NCBI RefSeq assembly: GCF_019399895.1
Contig: NC_091887.1
Coordinates: 868,001-932,000, forward strand
DNA: 64,000 nucleotides
Source: Cardiocondyla obscurior
Taxonomy: Eukaryota > Arthropoda > Insecta > Hymenoptera > Formicidae
Direction of reading: 5' to 3'
Positions 48,506-61,696 of the stretch are shown one piece after another. The position numbers and the translations under genes were made by a program. The notes beneath the pieces were generated by a model. The model was not told the origin of the DNA, did no database searches, and saw only the letters and a program-made list of their open reading frames with translations. Each line of letters opens with the position of its first letter. Within the stretch, counting starts at the first letter, position 1.

Positions 48506-51454
48506 TGATGTCATTATATTTATATATAAATATACATACCCTCTAATAAGCGATCCTAATTATTGAGTAAAGTACCGTCTGATATTAAAAAATACGCATG
48601 TATATGTACATATACAATTACAACACACGCTAGGACGGCAGGAATCCTGGTCCAGCGAGACCTTAATGCTTTTTTTTTTTTTTTAGAACGAAGGTCATAA
48701 TGTACAGTATATATATTTTACATACTTATCGTTTCAGCAATAACAATTTTATTGTACGTAGATTTGCAAAAATTAAATAAATTATGACAGTGGTACATCG
48801 CGTATTGGACGGAAGGGCCCAAAACACTGCGCAGAGGTGTAAGAGGAAATCATAGATTTAAATTCGGTCGAGGTGCAATTGTTTCTTTTCACATGCATAC
48901 ACGCGTATATACATTCAAACTCACACGCGTACATTCACGCATACGCACGCATACTCATTCGCTTGCCCTCTCACTCTTATTCATGCATATACTTCATCCG
49001 TTTTTTTTTCTCTTTATTTCTTTTTATCTTTATTAATTTTCATCGCCAAATTGTTTCGTTTTTTTTTTAAGTATTTTTTTTTTATATACTCTTTCCTTCA
49101 GTTTTTATTTCTTTCCGTCGTATTTCTCTGAAATTGCATTCTTGCCCTTTCTTTTTTTCTTTTCCCCTCGACACTTTCCATTCATTCGTTCACGTTTATT
49201 CTGCATTTCTTTCCGTCTTCTGCAAAAAGCGGTCTAGTTCGCGTAACGCAAATGTATAGAGTCCAATATTTCTATTGTGAAAATATTCATTTTAAAACGG
49301 GAAGCGAAGGAGGAGGAGAGAGCAGGTTATGACGATTGGGAGGTAGGAAACAGAGTCTCTCTCATAGCTTATAAAAACTATTCCTTTTATAAGCGTGCCC
49401 AGTAACACCAGACAAATAATATCACGTCTCTTCTTCTCCGTTTGATCTTCTTACGTTGATCCTTCCGTGATAATAATGACTTCCTATAATACTTAATTTT
49501 CTCTCTTGCACCGTTTTTCTCTTCGCTCATTTATATTACAATAATTAACATCGTCACATACAGACTTATACACTAACGATATGACTACGCTCCAAACCAG
49601 CAGAGCGTTCATTCGATGAAGAAGTGAGAACAACAAACTTTAAGTTCCTCTCGCATGCATTTTCTTTTTCTCTTGCTCACTCGCATGTACTTAACATTTT
49701 TCTTGTGTTTGGAGGGAAGGTGTCGACCACATGTGCTCACACACGCACGCATACACACGCGCGCGCACAGACACACCCAGGAATCATACACCTACGCGTT
49801 CTTTTTTTTTCTCTGATATGCCAATTTATTTATAAAACGTTATAAATTATTAATGAGCGTTTTTTTTTTTTTTTTTTTTTGTTTTCGTGGCATGTACAAA
49901 TGGACTTAGAATAGCAAATGTTAACTTTGCTAGTTACGCATCGATATTTTTTTAATTTCCGATATTACCATTTCTGGAAATTAAAGTATATTTACTGTCA
50001 ATTAAATTTCTAAATCATTGTTGTTGCAAGTAGCAGTAAAAATGCACGGATGTAGATTTTAGCGCTTTTCGACATGGTGTCATTTTTCTAATACGACTTA
50101 TCTGCCGTTTTTAAGAAAAGAAAAATCGATATTTAAAAAATACCACTATTAGGTTGCCGTTCCTACGTGGGTTCAGAATCGTTTGCAATCCATTAAATAT
50201 TTGTAGCTATTAGCAAATGGTACCGCATAAATTTTTTTTTATTTTTCTACACCGATCTCACACAAATTGTAATTCAAATCGCATCACAATTAAATTGCAG
50301 TTTAATCGCAATCATGCCGTAATTATAGCAAGGTTATATATTGAATTGTATTCTATAATTTTAAAGAATTAGAGACTTCCAAAAAAATTCACAGTTTAAA
50401 TCCTAATTTTTTTTGTGGGAATTAAGTAAAAATTAGCAAAAATACATTCGTTTACGCCAACATTTACATACAAGTATATGTTTGCGTGAAAAGTAAATTA
50501 CGAAATGTTAATTTCTGACTTATGTGAAATCGGTTTTACTTTTATCTTGCATGCTATTGAGAAACTTCCAGCTTAATTGATTTTGTATCAGCGATCGCTT
50601 AGAATCGGACTATCTCTAATAATTAATAATTAATTGGCAGCGAAGAATGCTTCAAAATTAATAAAACCGAATATTCTTTTCTTTATTTATTTCGTGGTGT
50701 TAATAGCGAAAGTAATAGCGACTGATATTAAATTAATAAACTGTAAAAAAAATTCAAAGTGACATTACTGTCTAATTGCGGAAGGAATAACTTTTCTTAC
50801 GTCACATAGAAAACAATTAGGGGGGAAAAGAAAAAAAGAAAAAAAAAAAAAGAAACGGTACGAAATTTTGCACAACGTTATGGTAATCTCTCGCTCCATG
50901 CTTTCAGAACTTGCCTCTCACATTTATTCCTTTTCCCTCCCTCCTTCGTTTTTCCGCAAATCACAGTAATTTGATTTACGAGAATACTTTGGAGTATTAT
51001 AACTACCTGTACCAGGTCTTTCGCATGCATTTTAAATTGTTCGAAGCGAGAAGAGAATTATTCGATTAATTAAAATGCACGTAGACTTAAACCGGGGACA
51101 CACTGGAGGAGTTGCTCGAGCCACTGACCTCGATAATTAATTCTGAACCGAAGAACTAACTCCGATCTTCGTAAGCGAGACACCGTCGCGTAACAACGTG
51201 ATAACAATGTTAAGTCATCAACGCACGTCGCGTTTTATCTCACGTCATGTCTCGTTCGTGACATAATAGCAATGTGTCCTCGGCTTTATTCACGCAAGAC
51301 TACGTTTAGCTTGTTAGAACCTTCGAATCGCCTAATCAAATTTTCAAAGTTCTCGCGAGCACATTCGAATTACCCAGTATGTAATATACATCCTAATAAT
51401 GGCTAATGAACAGTTGACCAATTAATTGGCTAACACAGGTGGAGTGCTTAATTT

Positions 51455-51707
51455 TTAACCCTTTATAAGATAATAATTTTTTTTTTTTTTTTTTAATAAA
51501 TTACACTTTAATAAATTAGTTTGCAGCGATCTAAATTTTTATAGCTCGTAATAAATCTTAAAAATTATAATCTGCCCCGTCCCATGTATAAATTAATAAT
51601 AAAATAAAAATTTGAATACGTAACTTTAATCTCTTGTATAACAAATAAGTTAATCGATATCTAAATCGCGTGTAGTATAAAACGATTTAAGATTCATAAA
51701 GGGTTAA
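51455..51707. mobile_element. piggyBac-like MITE, 253 bp, with TTAA flanks
   Basis: The left end is TTAA followed by CCCTTTATAAGAT, and the right end is ATTCATAAAGGG followed by TTAA. The inverted ends agree as CCCTTTAT plus a partly matching continuation, with identical TTAA tetramers outside. TTAA target duplication next to CCC-type ends is the hallmark of piggyBac-group transposons. The interior is AT-rich, contains a T18 run near 51477 and has no transposase, so this is a non-autonomous copy. Confidence 0.75.
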
Positions 51708-54700
51708 AAATTTTAAACAGGTTCCGGCACAAATAAGGAATGTTACAGTACATAGCATTATATCAACATTTAATAAAGTATCTGAAACATTAACAAACGG
51801 ACTATATAAAGACTACATGGCTTTCCTTAATACAGCTAGTGAATAAGGATCGTTTCATTCTAATATATGGATCTTGATCGATAAACCGATTCTCATCGCA
51901 CTTATTCCCAAAAACTGTACATAATCACCCTCATCTCGTTTTCATGATTTAATGAACATAACTGTGACGTCGTAACAATACACCCGTGTATCAATTTATA
52001 ACAAACGTAATTTCTTTTCTTTTCTTTCTCTTTTTTTTTTCTTTTTTTTTTACAGAAAAGAAATTATTATTTTTATTTTTTCTCGCTCAAGATTTTTCTT
52101 TAATTCTTTCTTTAATTCCCTTTCCCGACCTGTTTTTAACCAACTAAAAAAATGTCATATACATTTTCTCACAAGTAGTTCTTGGTGTTGGTATTATTAG
52201 ATATGCTTGTCATGATATTCAATGAGCACGTGTCATTTCTTTCGACGCATGGCTTTTTGTAAAAGTTGATCTCTTTCAGTTCCTGCGAACTCTTTGCTTT
52301 TTCATCCTTTCATTTTGTAGACTTACGTAATCTATCATCAATAAAATCGCTAACGTGACGGCAATCCTAATTTGCGCGAATAGACATAATTTCATATCGT
52401 TAGCTTGTTTTTCAATTATTTTGTGCACTTTTATATAAAACGCGAAAGAATCACATTACATGTTTGAAATGACATAGAAGATTAAAAGAAAAAAAAAAAA
52501 AAAAAAGAAAAAGAACATAGAAAATATTTCCGTACAAATTGTCTATTGCTAAATTATGATAGTTTCGAGCGTGGCATAATAATACGAAGTATGAAGCTTT
52601 ATCTGTTATGAACTGCGCGATTATTTTCGAAGAGTTAATTATTAATTATGAGGAGAGCTTTTTATTTTTTATTTTTTATTTATTTTTTTATTTTTTTACT
52701 TTATTTAGTAGCTACGGATGCATTGGATATTGCGATAAAATTTCATAGCGTTTAATAAATATTTCTTTTAGTGTAAGAAACGTACAACAAAAATAGCTTA
52801 GATCGTCGTATAAATAAGATCGATATTAATCGTTGCCCTGAGTGCCTTGGTACCCAGCTAACGGTAATTCATCCGTCAGTTCTCAATCTACTGCAAAAGA
52901 TACGAGACGCGATAACAAATATAGCGAGCATAAGAACAAAATAAAAATTTATAATTAGAAATATTAAAAATGTAAACCGCCAGGCATTAATTTCTGTTAA
53001 TAAAAAAAAAATTTGCAAATTAAAAGACTTATTCGAACTTCTTTGGTAGACTTTAAAAGACTCATCGAATTATTCAACAGTTTCTAAAATTAATTTTGCA
53101 TTAGATTTCTTCTTATGTGTATATTCATTATCGAGTCTCGTTCACTGCAGCCATTTTACATCTCCTTTTTATTATAATTGCGCAGCTTCGCTGAAATCGG
53201 CAAATAATTATGCTGAATTTTTTTTCCTTTCCTCCTCTTTTATTTAATTGAACGCAGCAACTCGTTGCGTGATATAGAAATAGTGGCTTTACAAAACACT
53301 GCCGCAGGAAAACGTAGGACATCAGTCGTTTCCCGACGGCATCCGCGGGCTTGTTAGAAAAATTAGCAGTTCTTCTTTGTATTTTTTTTTTTTCTTTTTA
53401 ATCATAATAATTATTTCATAGGATCATTGTGTGTATGTATGTGTGTCTATGTATTTGTGTATCTGTGTTATGTGTGACGCAAGCGAAAAATAGATTTTAT
53501 GTGTTACATATGCTGTCTTTTCTCACTTCATGTCCAGCTCTTCTATAATTTTTTTTTCTTTTTTTTTTACATTCCTCCATATTTTTTTACTTCAATTTTT
53601 CTCGTTTTTCTTTCTCACAACGTCTCTCTAGTATCTTTGCTTCTTCTTTATTTTTCTTCCTTTTTCTTTCGTTTATTCATAGTTTTTATTTAATTCTGAA
53701 TAAGGCGATGGACTTAACTTTTCTTAGCGCTTATAAACTTAATAAATCTCTTGTTTGTGAAAACGTGCCAGGTGGTTCTTAGCGTAACTCGGGGCAACTC
53801 GGCAGGATATTTGTGAGCTAGTACCGTTAAGAGTATGTAGTGTATCCTTTTTTTTTATGGTATATTCATACACCACTAAATATATTCTGTAGTAATTCGC
53901 TTATTACTCTTCAATGTTCCTCCCTCGCGCTCTTTCTCTCTTTGTTAAAATGCGTACAAACGGAGATACGGAATCATTTGTAATAATATACATTAAACGT
54001 ATCGCGAAGGAAACGTGGCGCGCGTTCATGACACACACACACTTATTAATTATTATTAATATATTTTCAATAGTTTTTTTTTTTATTACTCGTTATTACT
54101 ATTTTTAATTATTACTTAGTTTTACTTAATAATTAGTTCATCGATAACTCTCTCATGAATGTTTGCTGCCGATTTTTGGGTTCTTTCATGCCTCCTTTTT
54201 CACCTCTTCCATTTTGTGATAGCGATCTGAGTACATCATAAATCTCTCTTTGTCAAACACACAAACAACCGAACAACACGCACACACATACTCTCTTTTT
54301 CTCTCTCTCTCTCTCTTTCTCTCTCTTTCTTCCCTCCTCTCTGAATTATTCTAATTTCTCGTGTAATTTTCATTTATCTTTTTTCTGGTTACCGGAATAA
54401 TTTTGAAAATGATTGCATGAAGTGGATACGATAAACATCTGTCGTTTCCTCGTTAAATTACATTAGTATAAGCTTCACACAGCCAAAAAATGAAAAGCAC
54501 TTAAAACAGTGCTCAACACTATATAAACGAGTTCTTGATTAATAATTAATTAATTTAACTAATTCACAAAACGGATTCTGATCATCTAGAATGGCAGGGG
54601 TGGCCGCTATCACGCGCAGCCTTCGCGTTACAAATTCTTCATATGCTTTTTGGTTTATTTTATTTTATTTTTATTAATTTTTTTTCTTTTTCCCATTAGA

Positions 54701-55028
54701 TTTAGCCTACGGAATAGCTTGTTTCGCAGGTCATTCCCGTGTTTCGGGTATGCAGCTGTGTGTATGCATGTATATGTTGCGTATGTATATGTATACATAA
54801 TAACATTAGTACTTTCTACTCTTTGCAAACGGAATACTTCTCTCTTTTTCGCAAAGTATCTAGCGTGACACGTTCTCTTTTTTCCCTGCGATTTATCTGC
54901 CCCGTGTTTTCTCTCCTGGCATCTGTTACATATACATATCTTAATATGTATGTGTGCATACATATACATAGATATATATATACTTATATATATTTATATA
55001 TATTTATATCACACATGTACATGATATA
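51708..55028. other. No gene seen; pyrimidine-rich + strand
   Basis: Many T- and CT-rich runs on the + strand (near 52020-52060, 52665-52700, 53385, 53550-53670 and 54290-54340) and TG/TA microsatellites near 53430-53470 and 54760-55030. One A18 run lies near 52490. No domain-bearing frame. Confidence 0.5.
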
Positions 55029-55342
55029 TAGGGTATTTCGTTAAATTTGAGAGCCGGTAGCAGGCACTTATTCCACGATGAATTTGAAAAACGACTTAAT
55101 TTTTTTATTCAATTGAACTGATACGAAAATCTGCGTAAAATTATCCTCCGTTTAAAAATATTTCAGAGTTAATTTCGAACAGAACAGCGATATTCAACGA
55201 TTCGGAATTATAAAAGCTACGCTAAAAGTAAAACGGCACAAGACTTTGTAAGCGACTTAATAAAATTAATAAATACCGCGCGTACGTTCATCGAAGAATA
55301 TAATTTTGCTACTGATTTCCGCGCTTCACGATTCACCCTGTA
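55029..55342. mobile_element. Short inverted-repeat element of about 314 bp, GGGT-type ends, TA-flanked
   Basis: The left end reads TATAGGGTATTTCGTTAAA and the right end, inverted, TACAGGGTGAATCGTGAA. Both ends sit in TATA-rich flanks that include ATGATAT on each side. The interior of about 280 bp has no transposase frame. The ends and size match those of the elements at 19645-19954 and, less well, 26813-27098. Most likely a non-autonomous DNA transposon with TA target preference. Confidence 0.65.
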
Positions 55343-57384
55343 TATGATATATCTACATGCATTTACACTTAATACTCGTCGCGGCGTAAATTAATCGTCG
55401 AAAAACCGTTATCCGAGCGATAACAAACGTTCGCCTTAGTTCTTACACTATATTAATTTTAGCGTTTTCGCACAATATGTTCAACCCACGTAATACCTAA
55501 ATATATCACTTGAAAGCGACCGTCTCGATCTACGAGCGCTCGCACTTGCTTTTTTTTTTTTTTACTTCTCATCTTTATCAACTTCTCATAATATGTCCTT
55601 TTCCGTTCGCTTTTTACACGGGCGGCGTACGAGCATCCTTTCACGCCATAAAACTCTTATCCTTTTTTTTTTTTTTTTTAAATGCGCGAGGATTCATTAC
55701 GATTGATCCTACCTTTTACGCGGTTGATGTCACGTGCGTGTTCGCAATACGATCTGCATTTCGTTATCATTTTTATGTGATTTTACACGATTAGTTTTAG
55801 CAGCTTATTGCTATTTTAATTCGATAATGTCGATTATGCAAGACCGAGGTAGGAAGGATCAACCGTGGTAATCCAGAAAGGGCCAAAAAGGACGGGGGGA
55901 TGCTCGAGAGTGGTTCCGGCACTCTGACCTGCTTTTTAATTTATTTGCTTTATCTTCATGGAATAGTAATATTCGTAGTATCCTGCCCAGCCTGATTACC
56001 ATATGCGTTACTTTATTATTACTATTATTACTATTAGTTATTCTTTTGGTTACTCGAGAACTCGACGGGTGCCGCCGATAATCTCCTCATCGCATCACCT
56101 TCTCGCGGTTAATTAATTAATAGCGACGAATTATCTCATTCTATAGCGACAGCGGAATATAATTCTAGCTTCGTAGCAAGATACTAATTCTTTTCTTTTT
56201 CTTTTATTTTCTTATTTTTACCCTAGTTGTCTCGGAATGCATCTTCGGCTCGCATAATTCATCACTAATAATTCTCTTTTTTTTCTCTCTCTCTCTCTCT
56301 CTCTCATTTTTTTCTCACTCTTTCTCTCTCGCATTCGTTCTCATGCACGCTCACCGTCGTTCTCTCCTCGCGCTTGCACATTCATTCGCACACTTTGTCC
56401 TAGTTTTCTTTTTCCGTCTCGTTCTTAGATCACTGGTGGAGGAGACGCTTTAGTAATCAACAGTTGTTTCATTAATTCTTGTGGAACTGTGAAAAGGATC
56501 CGCGAGAAAAGGTGTTCCTTTCCCTCTTCCTCCGGGACAGAATGTAGGTGATTTAATTTTATAAAAGGGCGACTACTTTCGTTCACGCATTCTGTGTCGT
56601 TTTCTAAAACCTCAAAGCCATTTTTCATGTTCTCGGTGCATGAATTGAATGTCGAAAGTTACGCTGCCGCAATATCTTGGTTACCGTCTTCTTCCTTCTT
56701 TAATCGCAATAATTAAAAATACATACGGCGTAATGGAAGTTCGATGGATTTTCGGGCTCTCGCTTTAACGCGACACTTTTAGATTTTCAGATAAGAAAAA
56801 TAATTGCGAAGTCATTATTAATTGACTCAAAGTAAAGCACAACGATATCTCGGTGTAATTTCTGACGGATAAATAACTCTGCTGTAATGAATTTTCAAAT
56901 TAAATTTTGTCTTGTATTTTAGTTGAATTTTTCAATTAACTTGGTCAAGCAAAATAAACCGTTAAAGTTTATGTAACAATTATTTAAACTGTTAATTAAT
57001 GAAACTGCATGAGAAATTTAGTAATCTTCGAAATTGTCGTTAAAGCTCCACCCTTTCGTGTTAATTTTTTTGGCGACGAAAGTCTGCCGATGGAAATCGA
57101 ACGGTGTAACAACGCATCTGACACTTTTATAATATTTTCTCTATCTGACAATTTTTCGTATTCGTTCAATCGACTATGTACAATCGCATTGGCTTGATCG
57201 AGCCTACTTAAAATTTTGATACGAATATTATTGATAATCCCGACGCAGCAACAACGATGATGTAGTATCTCGCCACTTAATGGCTATCTTCGTGTACTCT
57301 AATGGCTACTGGCTGCCTAACGAAGTAGTTTCTTGTCATCTAAATTCTTCATCGTAGCATGTTTTTTTTTTTATTTTTCCTTTG

Positions 57385-57525
57385 ATAGTAATAGCAGCAG
57401 TAGTTGTAATAGTAGTAGTAATTAGTTAATAATAGAATATTGTAGTGATAAGTAACAGTAGTAGTAATAATAGTAGTAGTGGTTGCAGTAGTGATAGTAG
57501 TAAGAATAATAGTAGTAGTAATAAA
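57385..57525 (+). repeat. Imperfect AGT/AAT trinucleotide repeat
   Basis: An interrupted run of AGT, AAT and related triplets such as GTAGTAGTAATAATAGTAG, encoding a Ser/Asn-rich frame by repetition only. A simple sequence repeat, not a gene. Confidence 0.85.
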
Positions 57526-58288
57526 TTTATCGTTTATATGAAACGTTTTTTTTACTCTCTTGTCTCTTGCTCTCGCGCATTTTCTTTATCTCGCTTTCTT
57601 CCCGTCCGTCTCTTTTTCCCTCGACTTCAACTAGACTGGTAGTGTAATCTTTTTACAATTTGTCATTATTTTATTTTACGTTTTTTTTTTTTATATATTT
57701 TTTTTTATTAATTATTTCTATACGACGTTTCTCGGACTAAATCAGCGAGGCGAAAGGTTTGAGTATCGTATTGAAAGCGTGTAACGTAAATCTTCGTGTA
57801 ATTATTGTATCGATAATTTTACCCTTTTTCTTTCTTTCTCGTTCTCTCCCTTTTTCTCGCTTTCACTCTCGCTCTTTCTCTCTCTCTCTGTCTCTTTCTT
57901 TCGCACAAATACGGACACATACACACACACACAACACTCATACGCAGCCACGCACGCACGCATGCCATTCTTCGTCTATATCTCTTTTGCAATCTCTATC
58001 GTACTGCGGACTAAAATTTCATTATCGTCGCGTCTATTAAAGGACGAGATCAGTCGTCTGTTAAATCCACTTTTCTAAAATTACCTAATAAAATCGAATT
58101 AATTGTTTCCTCTTCCTGTTTTTTTTTTCTCTCTCTCTCTTTTTCTTTCTCTCGGTCACTCGCCCCGTCTTTTTCCACGCAACTGTTCGCTCGTCGGAAA
58201 ACGGCTGATACAGAATGAACCGTAAGAATAATAAATGTAAATTAGTGTTGGCAAACACTTAACGATGCATTAAGTAACGAATCGAGAG

Positions 58289-58317
58289 ATATATATATAT
58301 ATTATATATATATATAT
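58289..58317. repeat. AT dinucleotide repeat
   Basis: About 29 bases of alternating A and T with one phase break, self-complementary over its whole length. Confidence 0.9.
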
Positions 58318-59447
58318 CCGTGATCGACGCGATCCTTATACTTTTTTTTCTCACCGTTTACAGTGCAAGACTACTTCCGCTCTAAAAAACGGAGGATGTT
58401 AATAATATTTGACTTGTCAGTAATTACTTTCTAATTAAATACCGCTTCTCGGCATTTCGCTAATTCTCACGTTATGAAAGACTGGCAATTATGATATAGA
58501 GATTATTCCCGTTTATCTTGTCGTCTGACAGCAACTATTTTCTTTTTTCCCTCGCGCGATACCGCTATGAATAAAGAAAACTACTTTTTTATTAGTTAAT
58601 ATTGGCTAATTTTTTATTTTTTTTTTTTTAATTCTCGCTCCTATATTTTATTTGAACTCTTCATTATGTATCAGCCTTAAATTACATGCCTTCTTCCTAT
58701 TCTAAACGAAAGTAGAACTCTTTCAGTATCAAATTGAATACAAAGATTTAAATAAAGTACTCGTTCTGAAAATTTTAATCGGTTATCAGCAAAGTTCAAT
58801 CTTTCGTGACTTTATAGATAAAAAAAATGATAACTAATATTCTAGCAACGGGATACTGAAAAAGTTTAGTGAGCGGCTTCGTTCTTTCTTCTTTTTTTTT
58901 TGTCTTTTTTCTTTTTTCTTTCTTTCTTTAATTATTTTGGTCAAACGGCGATCGAAAATTCATAACTTTAAGATAATGGAACAATGACTTTGCATTTTCA
59001 CTTTGCGAATTTCTTTCCTGTGTTTCTGAACTCTATGCGAGCGAAGATACGTCCCATGAGTCGGCTTTGAAATTTAGATCGCATCGGTATATCGAGGATC
59101 GATCGGGCCAGGCCGATTTCACTCCGTAGAATGTACTTGAGGGTAACTTCTTCGCGCGGTATAAATCGAGAGATGTGAAATGGCAGTCTTGGCAATTCTG
59201 CGACGTACTTTCGTCGTACGGGAAAATATGAACAGATTTGAAAAACTCTGCGGGAGGATCGATTGGGTGCGAGGATCGACTGGCGTGCCAATTCGTTCTC
59301 CGGACAATAGTTTATCTCGGTATCACATGTCTTCCTCTTCCGATTTTTTTTTCTTTGGTTTTTTTTTTTTTTGACACAAATTGTTGTTCAGTTTGCAGCT
59401 TGAAGCAATTATTTCCTTTTCTGTCGCCGAAGTGACGACCGACATCG

Positions 59448-59482
59448 TTTCTTTTCTTTCTTTCTTTCTTTCTTTTTTTTTT
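59448..59482 (+). repeat. TTTC tetranucleotide repeat ending in a T run
   Basis: Repeated TTTC units followed by about ten T. One of the strand-biased pyrimidine runs downstream of Shaker. Confidence 0.85.
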
Positions 59483-61094
59483 AAACAAGCTAGAAACCAC
59501 TTTTATGAAGAATACCGATCACGTAAAAAATTTATTTCTAAGAGAGAAAGAGGAAAACTATAAGAGCTACGTAAGCTTTTCCTCAACATTTTACGAGTGT
59601 CTGCTCTTCGTCGTTAAAAAGAGATACTCCCGATAGCTTAACGAAAAATTATTTAAGAATTCACACAGTGATCCTTTTATCTTTGAGCTTCAATAAAGAC
59701 GAAAAACGGGGTGTACGAATTATTAACATACATGTTTCGAGCTTTTGCATGCTAATTGTCATAATCACTGTCTTGCCTCTGCAAACAGCCGTCACAATTT
59801 TTTTTTTCTTTTTTTTTTCTTGAGAAATTGTCATCGAAGACAAAAATATCAAATTGCATACTTGAGATTGAAATTATTAATTTGGGCATAAAATTCGCGC
59901 GCCATCGGCAGACATCTTCGGCTTCTTCTTTTTTTTTCTTTTTTTGGTTTTTTTTTTTTGGACGTTCCTTATCGTTAATTACTCGCATTGTCTTGATATT
60001 CGTAACCGATTTATTGTATAATACTTCGGTATTCCCTATTTAATATATACACCCCCGTCACTTAATACTGATAATTCTCGCTTCCCTCGACTTCGAATAT
60101 ATACGTATACGTGTAAGCGTAAAGAGATAACTTCGAATAAGCGAATAGATAACTTTTACGTACGATAAGAGCTTCAAACGCAAATGTAACGCGAAACTGT
60201 ATTATAATTCGAGTATCGACAATCTGGAAAAATGCAATCTACATAATTTTACGATAAGAACCTTAAGCAGCGGGGGTGCAATTCAAAATTGCTAGAGTAA
60301 TTTTTGTAATCACGTGGGTATCATAAAAATTGGTTTGTCTTCATTTCCGCAAATATCTGATTATGGTTATCGATAATCAGTAATCCGAAGTCGATTACTC
60401 TCTCTCTTTAAGAAATGATGGAACTTCGTCAATTAGCGTCGACATTGTTGCTTTGTCAGCATTGAAACGTGTTACATGTGCATATGTGCGAATGTAACAA
60501 GACGAAAAGACAAAACTCATTATCGAGTAAAGTATCGTGTAATGGTAAATTGATTCGAAAATCGGCTTACTCGGTATATACGCCTTTCGTTTAAAAAAAA
60601 AAAGGGAAAAAAAAAGAAAAAAAAAAAGAAAAAAAGAGAAACGTAACTTATGCCGTAACACACACTTCATCTCTTTCTTCTTTTCTCCTTCACCTCTCGC
60701 TTTTCTCTTTCTCTTTGTCTCTGCGCTTATCATCGTTCAGCTCTTCACTCTTGATGTATCTTTTACAAACTTCCTTGTCGGTTTTTCTTTTTCGCCCCGT
60801 TCGCAAGCAGCATTTTTTAAATGTCCTCGCATTCACGGTTTATCGTAAAACACGCTGTTAACTTACCCTCGCCCTACGTGTACGGTACTCAATTAATTTA
60901 TATCGATAATAATTAATAGTATTATCTGGTACGATCCCCATTTGTTGCGTCCGCTACCTACTAGCTCCCCCTTCTCTGTTTCACCTGGTGTGGCACTCGG
61001 AAAGTCGGAGGAGCCCGTAAGGACGGGGGGGAACACTCGACAGCGCTTATACGAGAACGCCGTGATGTTTCTTCAGTATCATTTGTTATATCTT

Positions 61095-61096
<2 letters not shown>

Positions 61097-61128
<32 letters not shown>
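61097..61128 (+). repeat. T32 homopolymer
   Basis: An uninterrupted run of about 32 T on the + strand, about 570 bases past the Shaker stop codon. On the minus strand it is an A run. Just past it on that strand is AATAAAG. The true length may differ because long homopolymers are error-prone in sequencing. Confidence 0.85.
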
Positions 61129-61129
<1 letters not shown>

Positions 61130-61458
61130 AACACTGGAGTCGGTGGTGTCGGGGGTTGGGCCGCACGCGTGCGCGCTCGCACGCGGTCGAGGAATATCCC
61201 GTCCCCTTCGTTCGCACGTGGGTCCTTACGCGGGGTGCAAGCTCGTTGAGAAGACGGCGGGGTAGGTGACGATGCCTCGAAAACGGGTTATAGATTCATC
61301 TCTCGTTCTCCGCACCCCTGAACCCACCCCACATCTCCGTCCATTTCACGCGACGTCTCAGGTGGAAAGAGCAGTCGGATCAGGCTTCCCGAAAGATCAC
61401 GGCGATCCCTCGCGCGTTTTCCGATCCGAGACACCCCTCGCAATGATGGACCTGGACA

Positions 61459-61479
61459 GGCTGGCAAGTGGTGCCAGCC
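61459..61479 (-). other. Perfect 8 bp hairpin in the presumed Shaker 3' UTR
   Basis: GGCTGGCA and TGCCAGCC pair around a five-base loop, about 220 bases after the stop codon. It lies within a GC-rich block that contrasts with the AT-rich flanks. Function unknown. Confidence 0.5.
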
Positions 61480-61696
61480 GCTTATGACTATGATGACGGG
61501 TGAAGGAGGCCTACGTCAGGCACCGCAGGGAGATGCAGTTGCTCTTTGACAACTGGCTCATTAACGGCCACCACGTTGCCACCGTCTCCTTCACTACAAT
61601 CGACCCAAGACGGGAAATGAGAATACCGCTCGTAATTTCGACGGCGATATCGGCCTTTACGCGAATATTATTGAATTTGCAACACGCACCTAGTAG

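Larger units (their letters stand above)
46991..51454. other. No gene seen; microsatellites and T runs
   Basis: The stretch holds an A20 run near 47761, T runs near 48670 and 49860, mixed CA/TA/CG repeats at 48409-48530, 48890-48960 and 49735-49780, and otherwise AT-rich DNA. Short frames here are made of repeats. It could be intergenic, or the distal 3' UTR of Shaker. Confidence 0.45.
55343..61696. other. No gene seen; possible 3' UTR of Shaker on the minus strand
   Basis: Downstream of the Shaker stop codon on its transcribed strand. The + strand is rich in T and CT runs (55552, 55664, 56280-56330, 57362, 57880, 58615, 59350, 59448-59482, 59935-59960, 61097-61128), so a minus-strand transcript would be A/GA-rich. 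A + strand frame at 61500-61787 looks partly coding-like but overlaps the Shaker terminal exon in antisense. No polyadenylation site can be chosen. Confidence 0.4.
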
